Below, piece by piece: positions 43,173 to 53,515 of a DNA stretch of 64,000 nucleotides. How positions within the stretch are numbered: the stretch's first letter is position 1; each line of letters opens with the position of its first letter. The translations under genes were made by a program, and so were the position numbers. The stretch lies in assembly GCF_947179515.1 (NCBI RefSeq), contig NC_067473.1, positions 81,647,069 to 81,711,068 of the forward strand, given 5' to 3'. The notes under the pieces are model-generated. The model had not been told where the DNA came from. It searched no databases and saw only the letters and a list, made by a program, of their open reading frames with translations. The DNA is from Apodemus sylvaticus. Lineage: Eukaryota > Chordata > Mammalia > Rodentia > Muridae.

Positions 43173-44784
43173 AGTTTTGGAGAATTTTCTCAAAGGGGAA
43201 AAATAAGACGCATGTTATATGTGGGTCCTTTCATTGGGAGACGGGTTTAGAAGCAGCACTGAGTACAGTCAGTCCTGAGGCTTCCCCTCTCTCCTATGCT
43301 TTCCCCTTTGCCTGACCCTGGGGAGCCTGAAGCCCACTATTGAGAACAACAAAGCATGGCCTGTAGGCCAGAACAGAGCTGGGAACGCGGCTGCCGGCTT
43401 CCCTTCTCCCAGGAGAACTCACAATTAGTATGGCTGTGGAAAATGTGACAGAGTGGAAAAAGCAAGAGCTCAAGTCAGCCAACTTTCAGCCTAAGCATCT
43501 CCAAGGTCATGAGATGGGTATAAATCCCTACAGTAGATAAAATTCTTCCACGCTAATGTGGGTGGCTGGCTCTCAGGGAGCACTGCAGAGGGACTCTGTG
43601 CCCAGCCCCAGGGTAGACAGGCCAGAATGCCCTTAACTCTCCCCTCCTGGAGATTCCAGATGCTGTATTGTTAGACCATGCCTTCTAGCAGAGCCTGAGA
43701 GTTGGCCAGGGGTTTCTTTAGTATATATGTAGCCAGGCGCTGTGATGTGACAGGAGCCAGTTTCAGGCTCTTTATGGGATGAGAACCTCAGTGTACTCTA
43801 GAATAACCTAAGTATTTATACTCAGGAAAGTTGAGGACTTCTAGATACCTCCTTCCCTGCGTGTACCTTTGAAACTGTGGATAATCCAACAGCTATTGGT
43901 TGTTTGATTTGATCCATCACTTACAATATTTTAAACAATACATCTCATTTCTTCAGCTAACCTCATTTGTGGCTGCTCCCCCGTTCCTGATCCTCACCCA
44001 GGCTACATTTTCTCTCCAGTGTATCAATAGGTGACCTGGGATGAGAGACAGGCTGGGAAAAATCAGTGAGACCAGTGGGAAACAGGGAAGGTACAAGACA
44101 AGGCACTTTGGCTTGGATGGAGTCTGGACAGTCTTGGAAAACACAAACCGCTTAGAGAAGGGACATGTTAAAATATCCACTCAGAAATCACTTCTCTACA
44201 TAAAAGTAGTTTTTGAGAGTGGAAGAGGAAGAGAGAAGAACCACAGAGGGTGCCCCTAGAAGAGACCAAGGGTCTAGTGGCCAATGTGACAAAGAAAACA
44301 CAGGAGAGAGCTAGCCTCAACCGCCACCACCAACAGCACCTCACCTCATGCCTGGCTATCACAACCAACACACTAGCAATGTTTCACAACCAGCATAATA
44401 GCAATGTTCAGGGGAACAAGAGTATTTTTAAACGTTGCACCTCCCTTGGTGCAGACTGAGTCTGCCTGTATGTGGAAAAGCACAAGGCTCTGTCTCTAAT
44501 GAACTGCAAATGCCACGAAGAACAAAGCACCATGCACATCTGGGCATTTCTTGATTCCAGACAGTCTCAAAACAGGGGCTCCAGGTGGACATTGCCATTT
44601 TGTGGCACAAGCATCAAATCAGGAAGAGTCAAAGGTGTGCACAGCAAAAAACCCAGGCAGTTAAATCTTAGTTCTAACTAGACCCTTTTAGAAAGAGGTA
44701 GTGGTAATTTCTTTTAAAAGCAATGCAATTGCATTTTCAAAAAAAAGACTTTATCATTTTTTGTGCACACACATAGAGACACAC

Positions 44785-44788
<4 letters not shown>
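43173..44788. other. No gene seen
   Basis: 1.6 kb of unique-looking sequence with moderate GC at 43,260-43,680 and 44,240-44,640. Open frames of up to 75 codons occur on both strands; none has a domain that I recognise. No CpG cluster. Confidence 0.4.

Positions 44789-44828
<40 letters not shown>
44789..44828 (+). repeat. (GA)n microsatellite
   Basis: About 20 GA units, preceded by CA-rich and followed by 'tatccactgagccaccattgttcagcc', which resembles the complement of a B2-type SINE head. Confidence 0.94.
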
Positions 44829-44831
<3 letters not shown>

Positions 44832-45499
44832 AAGTTGTCAGGTTTGGTGGCAGTCACCCTTATATCCACTGAGCCACCATTGTTCAGCCTTTTTAGGTAT
44901 AAGAAATCCATATTAAAATAGACATTGCTACTGTTTACAAAAATTATACATCTAGTAACAAAAATATTAACTTGAGCAGGATGTCTGTACCTAACCCTAT
45001 GCTAAGAGAATAACACTAAACCCATATACAATAGTATAATTTCACTATTGATAAAAATCCCCATTTAATATGTGAGAGATCTGGCTCTAAGAAGGGTTTG
45101 ACTAATACAGAGAAGCCTGCTCAGTTAATAAAGACAAAACCCAGATTCTTCCTTCTCACTCCAGAGCTTGGCTCCTAGTTCTTAGTATGAATTCCCAGAG
45201 AAAATCTTGATATTTTTATGCCATAATTTCCACTAGGTAAAGACCCTATTGTGTACCTAGACGAAAAGTGAGAGGATTATACATAGATGGCAAAACCCCT
45301 GTTCTATTAGAGAGATTATGCTTCAGGGATTTTTTTCTTATGTCACCTTTTTCTTGATATTAGTTATACTATTTTATTCTTCAATATTCACCAAATAAAA
45401 ACAGCCTAACTCGGCAGTAATTGAATGTTACCTGTCATTCACCTGTCAGTGTGCTTACATCTTACTCAGGTCACATAATGAAATTATTTACAATATGTA
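44829..45499. other. No gene; SINE scrap at left
   Basis: 44,861-44,888 is the possible antisense SINE head. The rest is AT-rich unique-looking sequence. Confidence 0.35.
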
Positions 45500-45835
45500 C
45501 TTTTTTGCACATGTCTGTGGTGTGCATTATGCATGTTCGCATATGTGTATATAGATGCACATGTGTGCTCATGAGTGTACAGACCCAAGCTTGACCCTGG
45601 GTATTTTCCTCAATCATTCTCTACTTTGTTTAGTGAGGCAAGATCTTTGTCTTACCAATGCTGGCTAGTCTAGGTAGCCAGTATGTCCTGTGAATCTCCT
45701 GCCTCTGGCTTCTGAAGGCTGGAAATACAGGTGGCCATCACTTCTGTGAAGCTGTCACGTGGGTCCCAGAAATCTGAACTGCATTCCTCACACTTGTGCA
45801 GTGGGCACTTTTATCCACTGGGCCATCCCAGAAAT
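45500..45835 (-). mobile_element. B3-like SINE, antisense
   Basis: The plus strand ends 'gtgcagtgggcacttttatccactgggccatccc', the complement of the tRNA-like head, preceded by 'cagtatgtcctgtgaatctcctgcctctggcttctg' and a TG-rich part. This is the antisense B3 order. At about 335 bp it is longer than a typical B3, through internal expansion. Confidence 0.65.
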
Positions 45836-45980
45836 GTACCTGTAAAGATGCCTGTCTCCCACAGCACAGCACTCCCGGGGTACTGCTGATTTCTGCGAGA
45901 GTAATTAGCCAGTCTTTTGTCAGAGGGTATAAATTAATGGGGTTTTCTCACATATACATAATGTATTTAGATTGTGTTCA
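45836..45980. other. Unique spacer before L1 element C
   Basis: Short AT-rich flank. Nothing in it matches the sequence right of 48,988, so no TSD is apparent. Confidence 0.4.
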
Positions 45981-46019
45981 GCCAACCAGAGACAAGACCA
46001 ATTAGCTCCAGAGAACAAG
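45981..46019 (+). mobile_element. Last 39 nt of L1 5'UTR (element C)
   Basis: 'gacaagaccaattagctccag' equals the end of the element B 5'UTR. All upstream promoter monomers are absent. Confidence 0.85.
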
Positions 46020-47243
46020 ATGGCAAAGGGCAAACGCAGGAACGCTACTAACAGAAATCTAGGCAATATGGCAGCATCTGAACCAAACTCTCCAACATCA
46101 GCAAGTCCTGGTTATGCCAACACACCAGAGAAACAAGATTTGGATTTAAAATCACTGTTCATGATGCTGCTAGAAGAACACAAAAAGGACATGAATGAAT
46201 CTCTTAAAGAAATACAGAGGAACATGAATAAGCTAGAAACCCGTATAATGGAAACACAAAAAACACTTAAAGAAATGCAGGAGAATAAGGCCCAAGAGAT
46301 AGAAGCCAATAAAGAAGAAAGGGAAAAAAAACTTAAAGAAATGCAGGAGAACTTGAGTCAACAGGCAGAAGTCATGAAAGAGGAAACACAAAAATCTCTT
46401 AAAGAATTACAGGAAAACACAGACAAACAAATGATGGAAATGAGCAAAACCATCCTGGACCTAAAAACAGAAGTAGAAACAACTAAGAAATCACAAAGGG
46501 AGACAACTTTGGAGATAGAAAACCTTGAGAAGAAATCAGGGGCCATAGATGCAAATATAAACAACAGAATACAAGAGATGGAAGACAGAATCTCAGATGC
46601 CGAAGATACCATAGAAACCATTGACTCAACTGTCAAAGAAAATGCAAAATGCAAAAAGCTTGTATCCCAGAACATCCAGGAAATCCAGGATACAATGAGA
46701 AGACCAAACCTAAGGATTATAGTTATAGATGAGAGTGAAGATTTACAACAGAAAGGGCCAGCAAATATCTTCAACAAAATTATGGAAGAAAACTTTCCTA
46801 ACTTAAAGAGAGAGATGCCTATGAATATACAAGAAGCCTACAGAACTCCAAACAGACGGGACCTGAGCAGAAATACCTCCCGTCACATAATAATCAAAAC
46901 CCCAAATGCACTAAACAAAGAAAGAATATTAAAGGCAGTAAGAGAGAAAGGCCAAGTAACATATAAAGGAAGACCTATCAGAATCACACCAGACTTCTCA
47001 CCAGAGACCATGAAAGCTAGAAGATCCTGGGCAGATCTCATGCAGACTCTAAGAGAACACAAATGTCAGCCAAGACTACTATACCCAGCAAAACTCTCAT
47101 TCACCATAGATGGAGAAACCAAGATATTCCATGACAAAACCAAATTTACACAATATCTTTCCACAAACCCAGCTCTGCAAAGAATAATAGGAGGAAAACT
47201 CCAATACAAGGACGGAAACTACACCCTGGAAAAAGCAAGATAG
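46020..47243 (+). CDS. LINE-1 ORF1p, intact 407 codons
   Basis: The only undamaged L1 ORF in the window. L1 ORF1p is the RNA-binding chaperone that trimerises and packages L1 RNA into the cytoplasmic RNP needed for target-primed reverse transcription. The ATG at 46,020 gives the MAKGK start shared by the other copies; an upstream in-frame extension lacks an ATG. Order: basic/Ser-Pro N terminus (residues 1-40); coiled coil (about 45-205) with near-repeats of about 22 residues at 60-80, 81-102, 103-124 and 125-146; RRM-like domain (about 215-305) with MRRPNLRI; C-terminal domain with KARRSW (332-337) and a YPAKLSFTIDGET stretch near 355. It ends in a TAG at 47,243. At 407 residues it is longer than the mouse proteins I know (about 357-371), mainly through the coiled-coil repeats. 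Transcription is doubtful because the L1 promoter is missing. Confidence 0.93.
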   Translation: MAKGKRRNATNRNLGNMAASEPNSPTSASPGYANTPEKQDLDLKSLFMMLLEEHKKDMNESLKEIQRNMNKLETRIMETQKTLKEMQENKAQEIEANKEEREKKLKEMQENLSQQAEVMKEETQKSLKELQENTDKQMMEMSKTILDLKTEVETTKKSQRETTLEIENLEKKSGAIDANINNRIQEMEDRISDAEDTIETIDSTVKENAKCKKLVSQNIQEIQDTMRRPNLRIIVIDESEDLQQKGPANIFNKIMEENFPNLKREMPMNIQEAYRTPNRRDLSRNTSRHIIIKTPNALNKERILKAVREKGQVTYKGRPIRITPDFSPETMKARRSWADLMQTLREHKCQPRLLYPAKLSFTIDGETKIFHDKTKFTQYLSTNPALQRIIGGKLQYKDGNYTLEKAR

Positions 47244-47304
47244 TTACCTTCCTTCATCAAACCCAAAAGAAGATAACCACTCAAATATAAAAAGAACATC
47301 AAAA

Positions 47305-48988
47305 ATGACAGGAAGTAATAATCACTATTCCCTAATATCTCTTAACATCAATGGTCTCAATTCCCCAATAAAAAGACATAGACTAACAGACTGGATAAGG
47401 AAACAGGACCCTACAATTTGCTGTATACAGGAGACACACCTCAGTGTCAAAGATAAAAACTACCTTAGAGTAAAAGGCTGGAAGACAATCTTACAAGCCA
47501 ATGGTCACAGGAAACAAGCAGGAGTAGCCATTCTAATATCAGATAAAATTGACTTTCAACCTAAAGTCATCAAAAGAGACACAGAAGGACACTTCTTGCT
47601 GGTCAAAGGAAAAATCCACCAAGAAGAACTTTCAATTCTGAACATCTATGCGCCAAATGCAAAGGCACCCTCATTCGTAAAAGAAACTTTACTAAAGCTC
47701 AAAGCACACATTGCACCTAACACAATAATTATGGGGGACTTCAACACTCCATTTTCCTCAATGGACCGATCGGGAAAACAGAAACTAAACAGAGACACAG
47801 TAAAACTAATTGAAGCTTTGGACCAATTGGATTTGACTGATATTTATAGAACATTTCACCCTAAAGCAAAGGAATATACCTTTTTCTCAGCACCTCATGG
47901 TACCTTCTCCAAAATTGACCATATAATTGGACATAAGGCAGACCTCAACAAATATAAGATGATCGAACTAATCCCATGCCTCCTATCATATCACTATGGT
48001 GTAAGAGTGATTTTCAATAGCAACAAAAACAACAGAAAGCCCACATACACATGGAGGCTGAATAATACTCTACTCAATGACACCTTGACCAAAGAAGAAA
48101 TAAAGAAAGAAATCAGAGACTTTTTAGAATTTAATGAAAATCAAGACACAACATACCCAAGTCTTTGGGACACAATGAAAGCAGTGCTAAGAGGTAAACT
48201 CATAGCCCTGAGTGCCTCCAAAAAGAAAATGGAGAGAGCATACACTAGCAGCTTAATGACACACCTGAAAGTCCTGGAACAAAAAGAAGCCAATTCACCC
48301 AGGAGGAGTAGAAGGGAGGAAATCATCAAACTCGGGGCTGAAATCAATCGATTGGAAACAAAGCGAACCGTACAAAGAATTAACAAATCCAGGAGCTGGT
48401 TCTTTGAGAAAATCAACAAGATAGATAAACCCTTAGCCAGACTGACCAAAGGGCACAGAGAAAGTATCCAAATTAACAAACTTAGAAATGAAAAGGGAGA
48501 TATAACAACGGAAACTGAGGAAATCCAAAAAATCATCAGATCCTACTACAAGAGCCTGTACTCAACACAACTGGAGAATCTGGAGGAAATGGACAATTTC
48601 CTTGACAGATACCAAATACCAAAATTAAATCAGGACCAAATAGATCATCTAAACAGTTCCATAACGCCTAAAGAAATAGAAGGAGTCATAGAAAGTCTTC
48701 CAACCAAAAAAAGCACAGGACCAGATGGTTTCAGTGTAGAATTCTATCAGACCTTCAAAGAAGAGTTAACACCAATACTCTTCAAACTATTCCACAAAAT
48801 AGAAACAGAAGGAACACTACCCAATTCCTTCTACGAAGCCACAATTACGCTGATACCAAAGCCACAAAAAGATCCAACAAAGAAAGAGAACTTCAGACCA
48901 ATTTCCCTTATGAACATCGATGCAAAAATACTCAATAAAATTCTTGCCAACCGAATCCAAGAACACATCAAAATGATCATCCACTATT
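47305..48988 (+). pseudogene. LINE-1 ORF2, complete endonuclease with D229Y, RT truncated
   Basis: ORF2p normally nicks DNA and reverse-transcribes L1 RNA. This copy keeps an unbroken frame for about 561 L1 residues from ATG 47,305. All but one of the classical endonuclease residues are in place, at the human L1 numbering: Asn14, Glu43, Asp145, Asn147, Thr192, Asp205 and His230. Residue 229, normally Asp, is Tyr (TAT at 47,989-47,991; the copy at 16,091 has GAT), which should abolish nuclease activity. The linker follows (EQKEANSPRRSRR). The frame enters the RT at FRPISLMNIDAK and ends abruptly at 'atcatccacta' (about 48,988), before the FADD catalytic site. The open frame continues 119 nt into unrelated flank to a stop at 49,107. 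No A tail or 3'UTR is present. Confidence 0.93.
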
Positions 48989-49094
48989 GGCATATATATG
49001 TATACATTACACATGGTAACAGTTTTCATAGGAACATTTTCCTGTTTCAAAATGTATCAGTGTGTCTGTACCACACATACATGATGTGTGGGCA
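48989..49094. other. Non-L1 flank at the broken 3' edge
   Basis: AT-rich start ('ggcatatatatgtatac') followed by 'caaaatgtatcagtgtgtctg'. No A tail and no TSD link it to an insertion event. Confidence 0.5.
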
Positions 49095-49245
49095 GGTGAA
49101 GGTGTAAATATCACAATACATATACATGTGCAAGTCAGAGGAAAACGTTGTAAAGTCAGTTCTCTCCTTCCACATTGGCAAGTGTTCTGGGTTTTGGACT
49201 TGGGTCTCAAGGCTTGTGTGTCAGTCACCCCTTCCTGCTACCCTA
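49095..49245 (-). mobile_element. B3-like SINE fragment, antisense
   Basis: 'gtgcaagtcagaggaaaacg', 'gtcagttctctccttccac' and 'ttggacttgggtctcaagg' match the antisense B3 body. The tRNA-like head is missing. Confidence 0.65.
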
Positions 49246-49524
49246 TTCCCTATAAGAACATTTTCACAAAGAATGTGCTGTAATTTGACCATTTTTCTGC
49301 CCTATTTTCTCTGCCTTCTCTCTTCTGATTTTTCTTCTCTGCCCTCCCTGACCATAGATGGTTTCTTTTCTACTTTCATAATATGTGTGTATATGTGTGA
49401 TATAATCGTATGTAGCTATATAGAATGTATTTATATATTCCACAAAGGAGAGAAACATCCAATACTTGTCTTTATGACTAAGTTGATGAAATTTCTTTCA
49501 TCAGATGCGAGCTCTAATGCCTCA
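49246..49524. other. No feature recognised
   Basis: CT-rich then AT-rich sequence with a short degenerate (TG/TA) part near 49,381-49,440. Confidence 0.35.
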
Positions 49525-49720
49525 AGCAATTCAGCACAGTGCTTAAGCCCTGGGTTTATGCCTTGCCTCTTGATAGGCATGTGACATCAGATGATGTTCT
49601 GTGCCTTGATGTCTCTGACTATGAGAAACAGATGACAGCGGCACACAGCTGACAGAATGTGCTACAGCATACTGTGCCTGGCCTATTATTAGTGCTTGTT
49701 GATAAAAGCTAACATATTGT
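49525..49720 (+). mobile_element. MIR SINE
   Basis: 'cagcacagtgcttaagccctggg', 'ggcatgtgacatcagatgatg', 'gactatgagaaacagatgac', 'atactgtgcctggcctatt' keep MIR order. Confidence 0.55.
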
Positions 49721-49779
49721 TCCTACAAATACACAACCTGATTAGTTGCACTTTTCTAATAATTAAAAGGAAATCAAGG

Positions 49780-49965
49780 ACTGGTCAGATAGTTCTCTGG
49801 GCAAAGGCACCCTTGGAAACCTAATATCTGAATGCCATCTCCAGAAGCCATGTAGTAGGAGAGAACTGACCTCTAAAGTTGTTCTCTAATCTCCACACAT
49901 ATGTGTGCTGTGCATGCACACCCACATATATTATCACACATACAGTAAATTAACTAATTAATTAA
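49780..49965 (+). mobile_element. tRNA-derived SINE (B2/B3 class)
   Basis: Head 'actggtcagatagttctctgggcaaaggcac' and 'tctgaatgccatctccag', then 'ggagagaactgacctctaaagttgttctct', 'ccacacatatgtgtgctgtgcatgcac' and an AATTA-rich end. Typical B3-type body. Confidence 0.72.
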
Positions 49966-49974
49966 TTTTTTAAT

Positions 49975-50095
49975 CAAGTGCATGGTAATAAATACCTCAG
50001 AAGGCTAAAGCAGGAGGATTTCAAATTCAAGGCCAGCCTAGATTACATAGGCTCTATCTCAAAAATGAAAAATAAAAGATAAATGTAACCTCCAA
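49975..50095 (+). mobile_element. B1 SINE, diverged
   Basis: 'ctcagaaggctaaagcaggagg', 'ttcaaggccagcctagattacatag', then an A-rich tail. The left end is eroded. Confidence 0.7.
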
Positions 50096-50219
50096 ATACT
50101 ACCACCGCATAGTAAGGTTAACAGAAAAAGATAAAACAGCACACACATTCCAGAAGTAAGAGCCATCAAAGGTCTCTACCCTGGGGAGGGGGAAGCTGGG
50201 GCTGTAACAGCTTCCCTGT

Positions 50220-50480
50220 TCACTTGACAAGATTTATAATCACCATGGTAACTTACCTCTGAGTTTATTGATGAGAGTGCTTTCAGAAAAATTTAATTGA
50301 GTAAGACACGCCCTTAATGTGGGGCCCACCCCATGTGCTTTGGTCCTGGGCTAAATTAAAACAAGTAAGGGGGCTGAGCACAAGAATCCATCTTTCTTTG
50401 TTTCTTTCTTGACTGAGGATGACTTCAACAGTCTTCTCTTAGGCTTGCTGCATGCCTGCCTTCCCCGCATGCCACGTGGT
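50220..50480 (+). mobile_element. MT-type MaLR LTR fragment
   Basis: 'tttaattgagtaagacacgccc', 'taatgtggggcccacccc', 'ggtcctgggctaaat', 'gctgagcacaagaatccatc' and 'catgcctgccttccccgcatgc' follow MTD-type LTR order. Ends worn. Confidence 0.65.
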
Positions 50481-51828
50481 GTCCCTGCAGACTATTAGCC
50501 ACTTTAAAGGCATCTTTCAGTTGCATTTTGTCAGATAAATTTGCCACAGGAACAAGAAAGGTAACTAACTTGGGAGTCTGGTACAATATTCTTTGTCTCC
50601 TGGGCTGGAAGGAGATACCCAGTTATTAGGAGTTGACAGACAAGAATAACAATAAAGTAGCAACCAATGACAGACAGAGCTGGAGAACCTCAAGATCCCT
50701 GGTGTGTAATTTTTTTAGAGCATGAGAATAAGGGTGGCTCAACTCTTGAAGTAACTGGGCTACAAGCCAAACCTACTGAGATCCCGAGAAGGGCTTAATG
50801 AACCATGCCTGGCTGATCCAACTGCTCCTTGTTTAAGTTTTTTGGAGTTTATTAGGAACCTCTGAGGTCAGCAAGGTTGTCTAGCCAATTAGTAGAGCAA
50901 ATAACAACATGACAGAATATCCCTGGAATCTCCAGATGGGGGGTTTGGGAGGCCTTGAGAAACAAACATGGAGAAAAGAACTTGACACTGAATCTGAACT
51001 TCTAATACAACTTATTGGGGCTCAGAAAATACCTTAAAATCCTGTGCCCTTCCAATAGATGCAAATTTAGTTCATGAAAACTCAGACAAGGGACCAAAGC
51101 TAACTTTAACTGTTTCTTAGGTGGATCTTTAGGTAAAAAGGGAAATACCAAATGCCTTTTCTAGCACCTGAAGCACTGTATAAGGGACTTTTTCTGGATA
51201 AATTGGTCACAAACAATTTTCCCTCTGCTAAGCATCACTCATTTCCCAAAGGTAATCATTTACCACTGTCAGAGCCGTGGGCCCATTCATTCACCTAAGA
51301 TCATTTACGATCCCCTCACAATTGCCATGGCCCCCTTGTGCCTCTGTCCTATGAGGAGGTGTACAGAAGTGCGGAGTTCTCACTGGGCTACTGGGTGTGA
51401 CTGTTCCCTCTCATGTGAAATAAAATTATGTGCTTTCTTCTATTGATCTTCCTATTGTTAGATCAGCCCAATGAACATTCACATAGTGGAGGACTTTTCA
51501 TTCACCCTGAAAATTTATGTCTAAATTAACATCTTTCTAATACATTCTAGAGCATTTGATTAATATAGATGTAACTAAGAAGGACTTCTGAAAAGCAGTA
51601 AATGCAGAAAAATTATTAGAGAAGGTCCAAAGTGCAGCCCTTCCAGCTGCAGAGATGATCCTCCCAGGATCATTCTCGATCCATCAGGAAAGTAAGCACT
51701 CTGAACTGAGGGGATGAACATTGACAGCTTCACACGGATCCAGCTGTCTAAGGAGACATGCATGTACACCGGAGTTACGCAGAGGTTTGTCTGTATTTTT
51801 CTTTTCAGTAAAGGAAAAAAAGTGGCCA
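50481..51828. other. No gene seen; possible old ERV-derived stretch
   Basis: 50,590-51,540 has no usable frame. 'atgaggaggtgtacagaagtg' followed by 'gtgaaataaaattatgtgc' near 51,350-51,440 could be an LTR R/U5 part with an AATAAA, but I cannot name a family. A 94-codon minus-strand frame at 51,575-51,859 is unidentified. Confidence 0.3.
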
Positions 51829-51832
51829 AATA

Positions 51833-51940
51833 TGGTGGTTTGAATAAGAATGGCCCCATTGGCTCAAATGTTTAAATGCTTAGTCCCCAGAAGCTGCAAC
51901 TGTTCACAAGAATTAGCATTAGGAGAGGTGGCCTTCTCGA
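51833..51940 (+). mobile_element. ORR1-type LTR, 5' part only
   Basis: 'atggtggtttgaataagaatgg', 'atgtttaaatgcttagtcccc', 'cattaggagaggtggccttct'. It stops after about 110 bp and lies in inverted orientation to the ORR1 LTR at 52,071-52,472. Confidence 0.78.
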
Positions 51941-52070
51941 CTGTCATTTTCAAATGCCTTTCTAGACTCTCCACCAGTATAGCCAGGACCAGAGAATATC
52001 CCCCACCTTTCTGACAACAGCAGCTCTGGGATTCATCTCCTTCCATCTGGAAAAATACTTAGTAACTTGG

Positions 52071-52472
52071 TATCTTAGTCCCTGTTCTATTGCTATGAAA
52101 AGACACCCTGAGCAAAGAAACTCTTATGAAAGAAAGCATTTAATTGAAGGCTTGATTACAGTTTCAGAGGGTTAGTCCTCTGTATCATGGTGGGAAGCAT
52201 GGCAGGACACAGGCAGACCTGGTGCTGGAGAATTAGCTGAGAGTTCTACATACTGATTCATAGGCAGCAGGCAGACAGAAACCTGCCTGCCTTGGGCTTT
52301 TAAAACCTCAAATCCCACCCCCAGTGAAACACTTCCTCCAGCAAGGCCACACCTACTCCAAAAAGACCATACATCCAAATCCTTCTAATTCTTGCAAATG
52401 ATTGCACCCCCTAGTAACTAAGCATTTAAATATATGGACCTATGAGGGCCATTCTTATTCAAACCACCAGTG
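52071..52472 (-). mobile_element. ORR1-type MaLR LTR, antisense
   Basis: Complete antisense order from 'tatcttagtccctgttctattgc' through 'ggttagtcctctgtatcatgg', 'gtgaaacacttcctccagcaag' to 'ggccattcttattcaaaccacc'. Its last ~58 bp are the inverted repeat of 51,833-51,890. Confidence 0.85.
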
Positions 52473-52619
52473 TTTCTTTACTGAAAAACAAACAAAGAGA
52501 AAACCGAGGCCTTTGCTGCTTATACACATGCCTGCAATGTGCATCCTTCAATCTGAAAGCTCACGTCCTAACAGGATGCTTATATTGGCAGCCAGTGCAG
52601 AGCTGCAGGCAGAGCACAC

Positions 52620-52790
52620 ATAAGGAATGCGGATGCTAATCCTAGCTCATTCTTACTGCTGTGCAGTCTCAGCTAGTTCCCACTTGCACTTCCTCATTGA
52701 TAAAAGTGGGATCAGAACCGTGCCATCTCAATGGTTTGGTGTGAAGTTCAAGCAAATCGCAATTGTTCAAATCATAAGAAGACTAACTAT
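52620..52790 (+). mobile_element. MIR SINE fragment
   Basis: 'gatgctaatcctagctcattc', 'cacttcctcattgataaaagtggg' fit MIR. Moderate divergence. Confidence 0.5.
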
Positions 52791-53179
52791 AAAACTAAAT
52801 CATTATTTTTAAAATAATTAAAGAAAAATTAGGAACACATTATCAATTTTTAAAGAAAAAATTCGCTTAGGTTCAGGTTGCAGAAAATGGAGACAATATC
52901 TAAGAAGTGTTTATTTAGGCAGAACACACCTTGGTTTCCTGGAATATTTGTTCATTAGTTTCAATTCCTCCCAATACTGATCTGATGTCCATTTTCCAGG
53001 CTCCCATCATTCCATGAAAATAAAGTTTCTATCTGATATGTGCATACTGCCTCAGAGCCCTCTAGCATATGTTATCCCACTTGACCCAGTTGTGACTCAT
53101 TCTGTCCACGAACAAATCATTTATACTCTCAGTGGATGCTATGAACATGAATACGATTCACCGCTCTTTGTGGTTTTAC
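52791..53179. other. No feature recognised
   Basis: AT-rich unique-looking sequence. Confidence 0.35.
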
Positions 53180-53312
53180 AGTGTAGATGTCTGGTATTCA
53201 CCTCTAGAGACTCTGATTCACTCTATCTGAGGAGTCCTAAAGGATGCATTTTAATAAGGATACAAGTAATTCTGGGACAGAAGTTTTCCAGCACCCTTTG
53301 AAAGAATATAGT
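53180..53312 (+). mobile_element. MER5-like hAT remnant
   Basis: 'ctagagactctgattcactctatctgagg', 'gatgcattttaataagg', 'caagtaattctgggac' follow the MER5/Charlie-type order. Confidence 0.55.
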
Positions 53313-53399
53313 GCTTGCAATTTACAGAACCAGACTTCACCTTGCACTATTTGTCTTTATTTAACTTAAATTTATCATCTCTCTACCCAAATTACCAAT

Positions 53400-53515
53400 A
53401 CGAATCCTAGCTTTGCTGTTTAGTAGGTCTATAATTTCAAGCAAATTGTTTGACCTTTATGAGCCTGTCTTTTACCTATGAAATATAAAAAATAGAATCT
53501 AAAATGTACTAATGG
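53400..53515 (+). mobile_element. MIR SINE fragment
   Basis: 'aatcctagctttgctgtttag', 'caagcaaattgtttgacctttatgagcctg', 'cctatgaaatataaaaaatag' keep the MIR core order. Confidence 0.6.

Noticed and set aside
48141..48536. Antisense frame of 131 codons in ORF2, similar to 16,473-16,826 and 28,782-29,114
   Set aside because: Shadow of the ORF2 linker region shared by three L1 copies.
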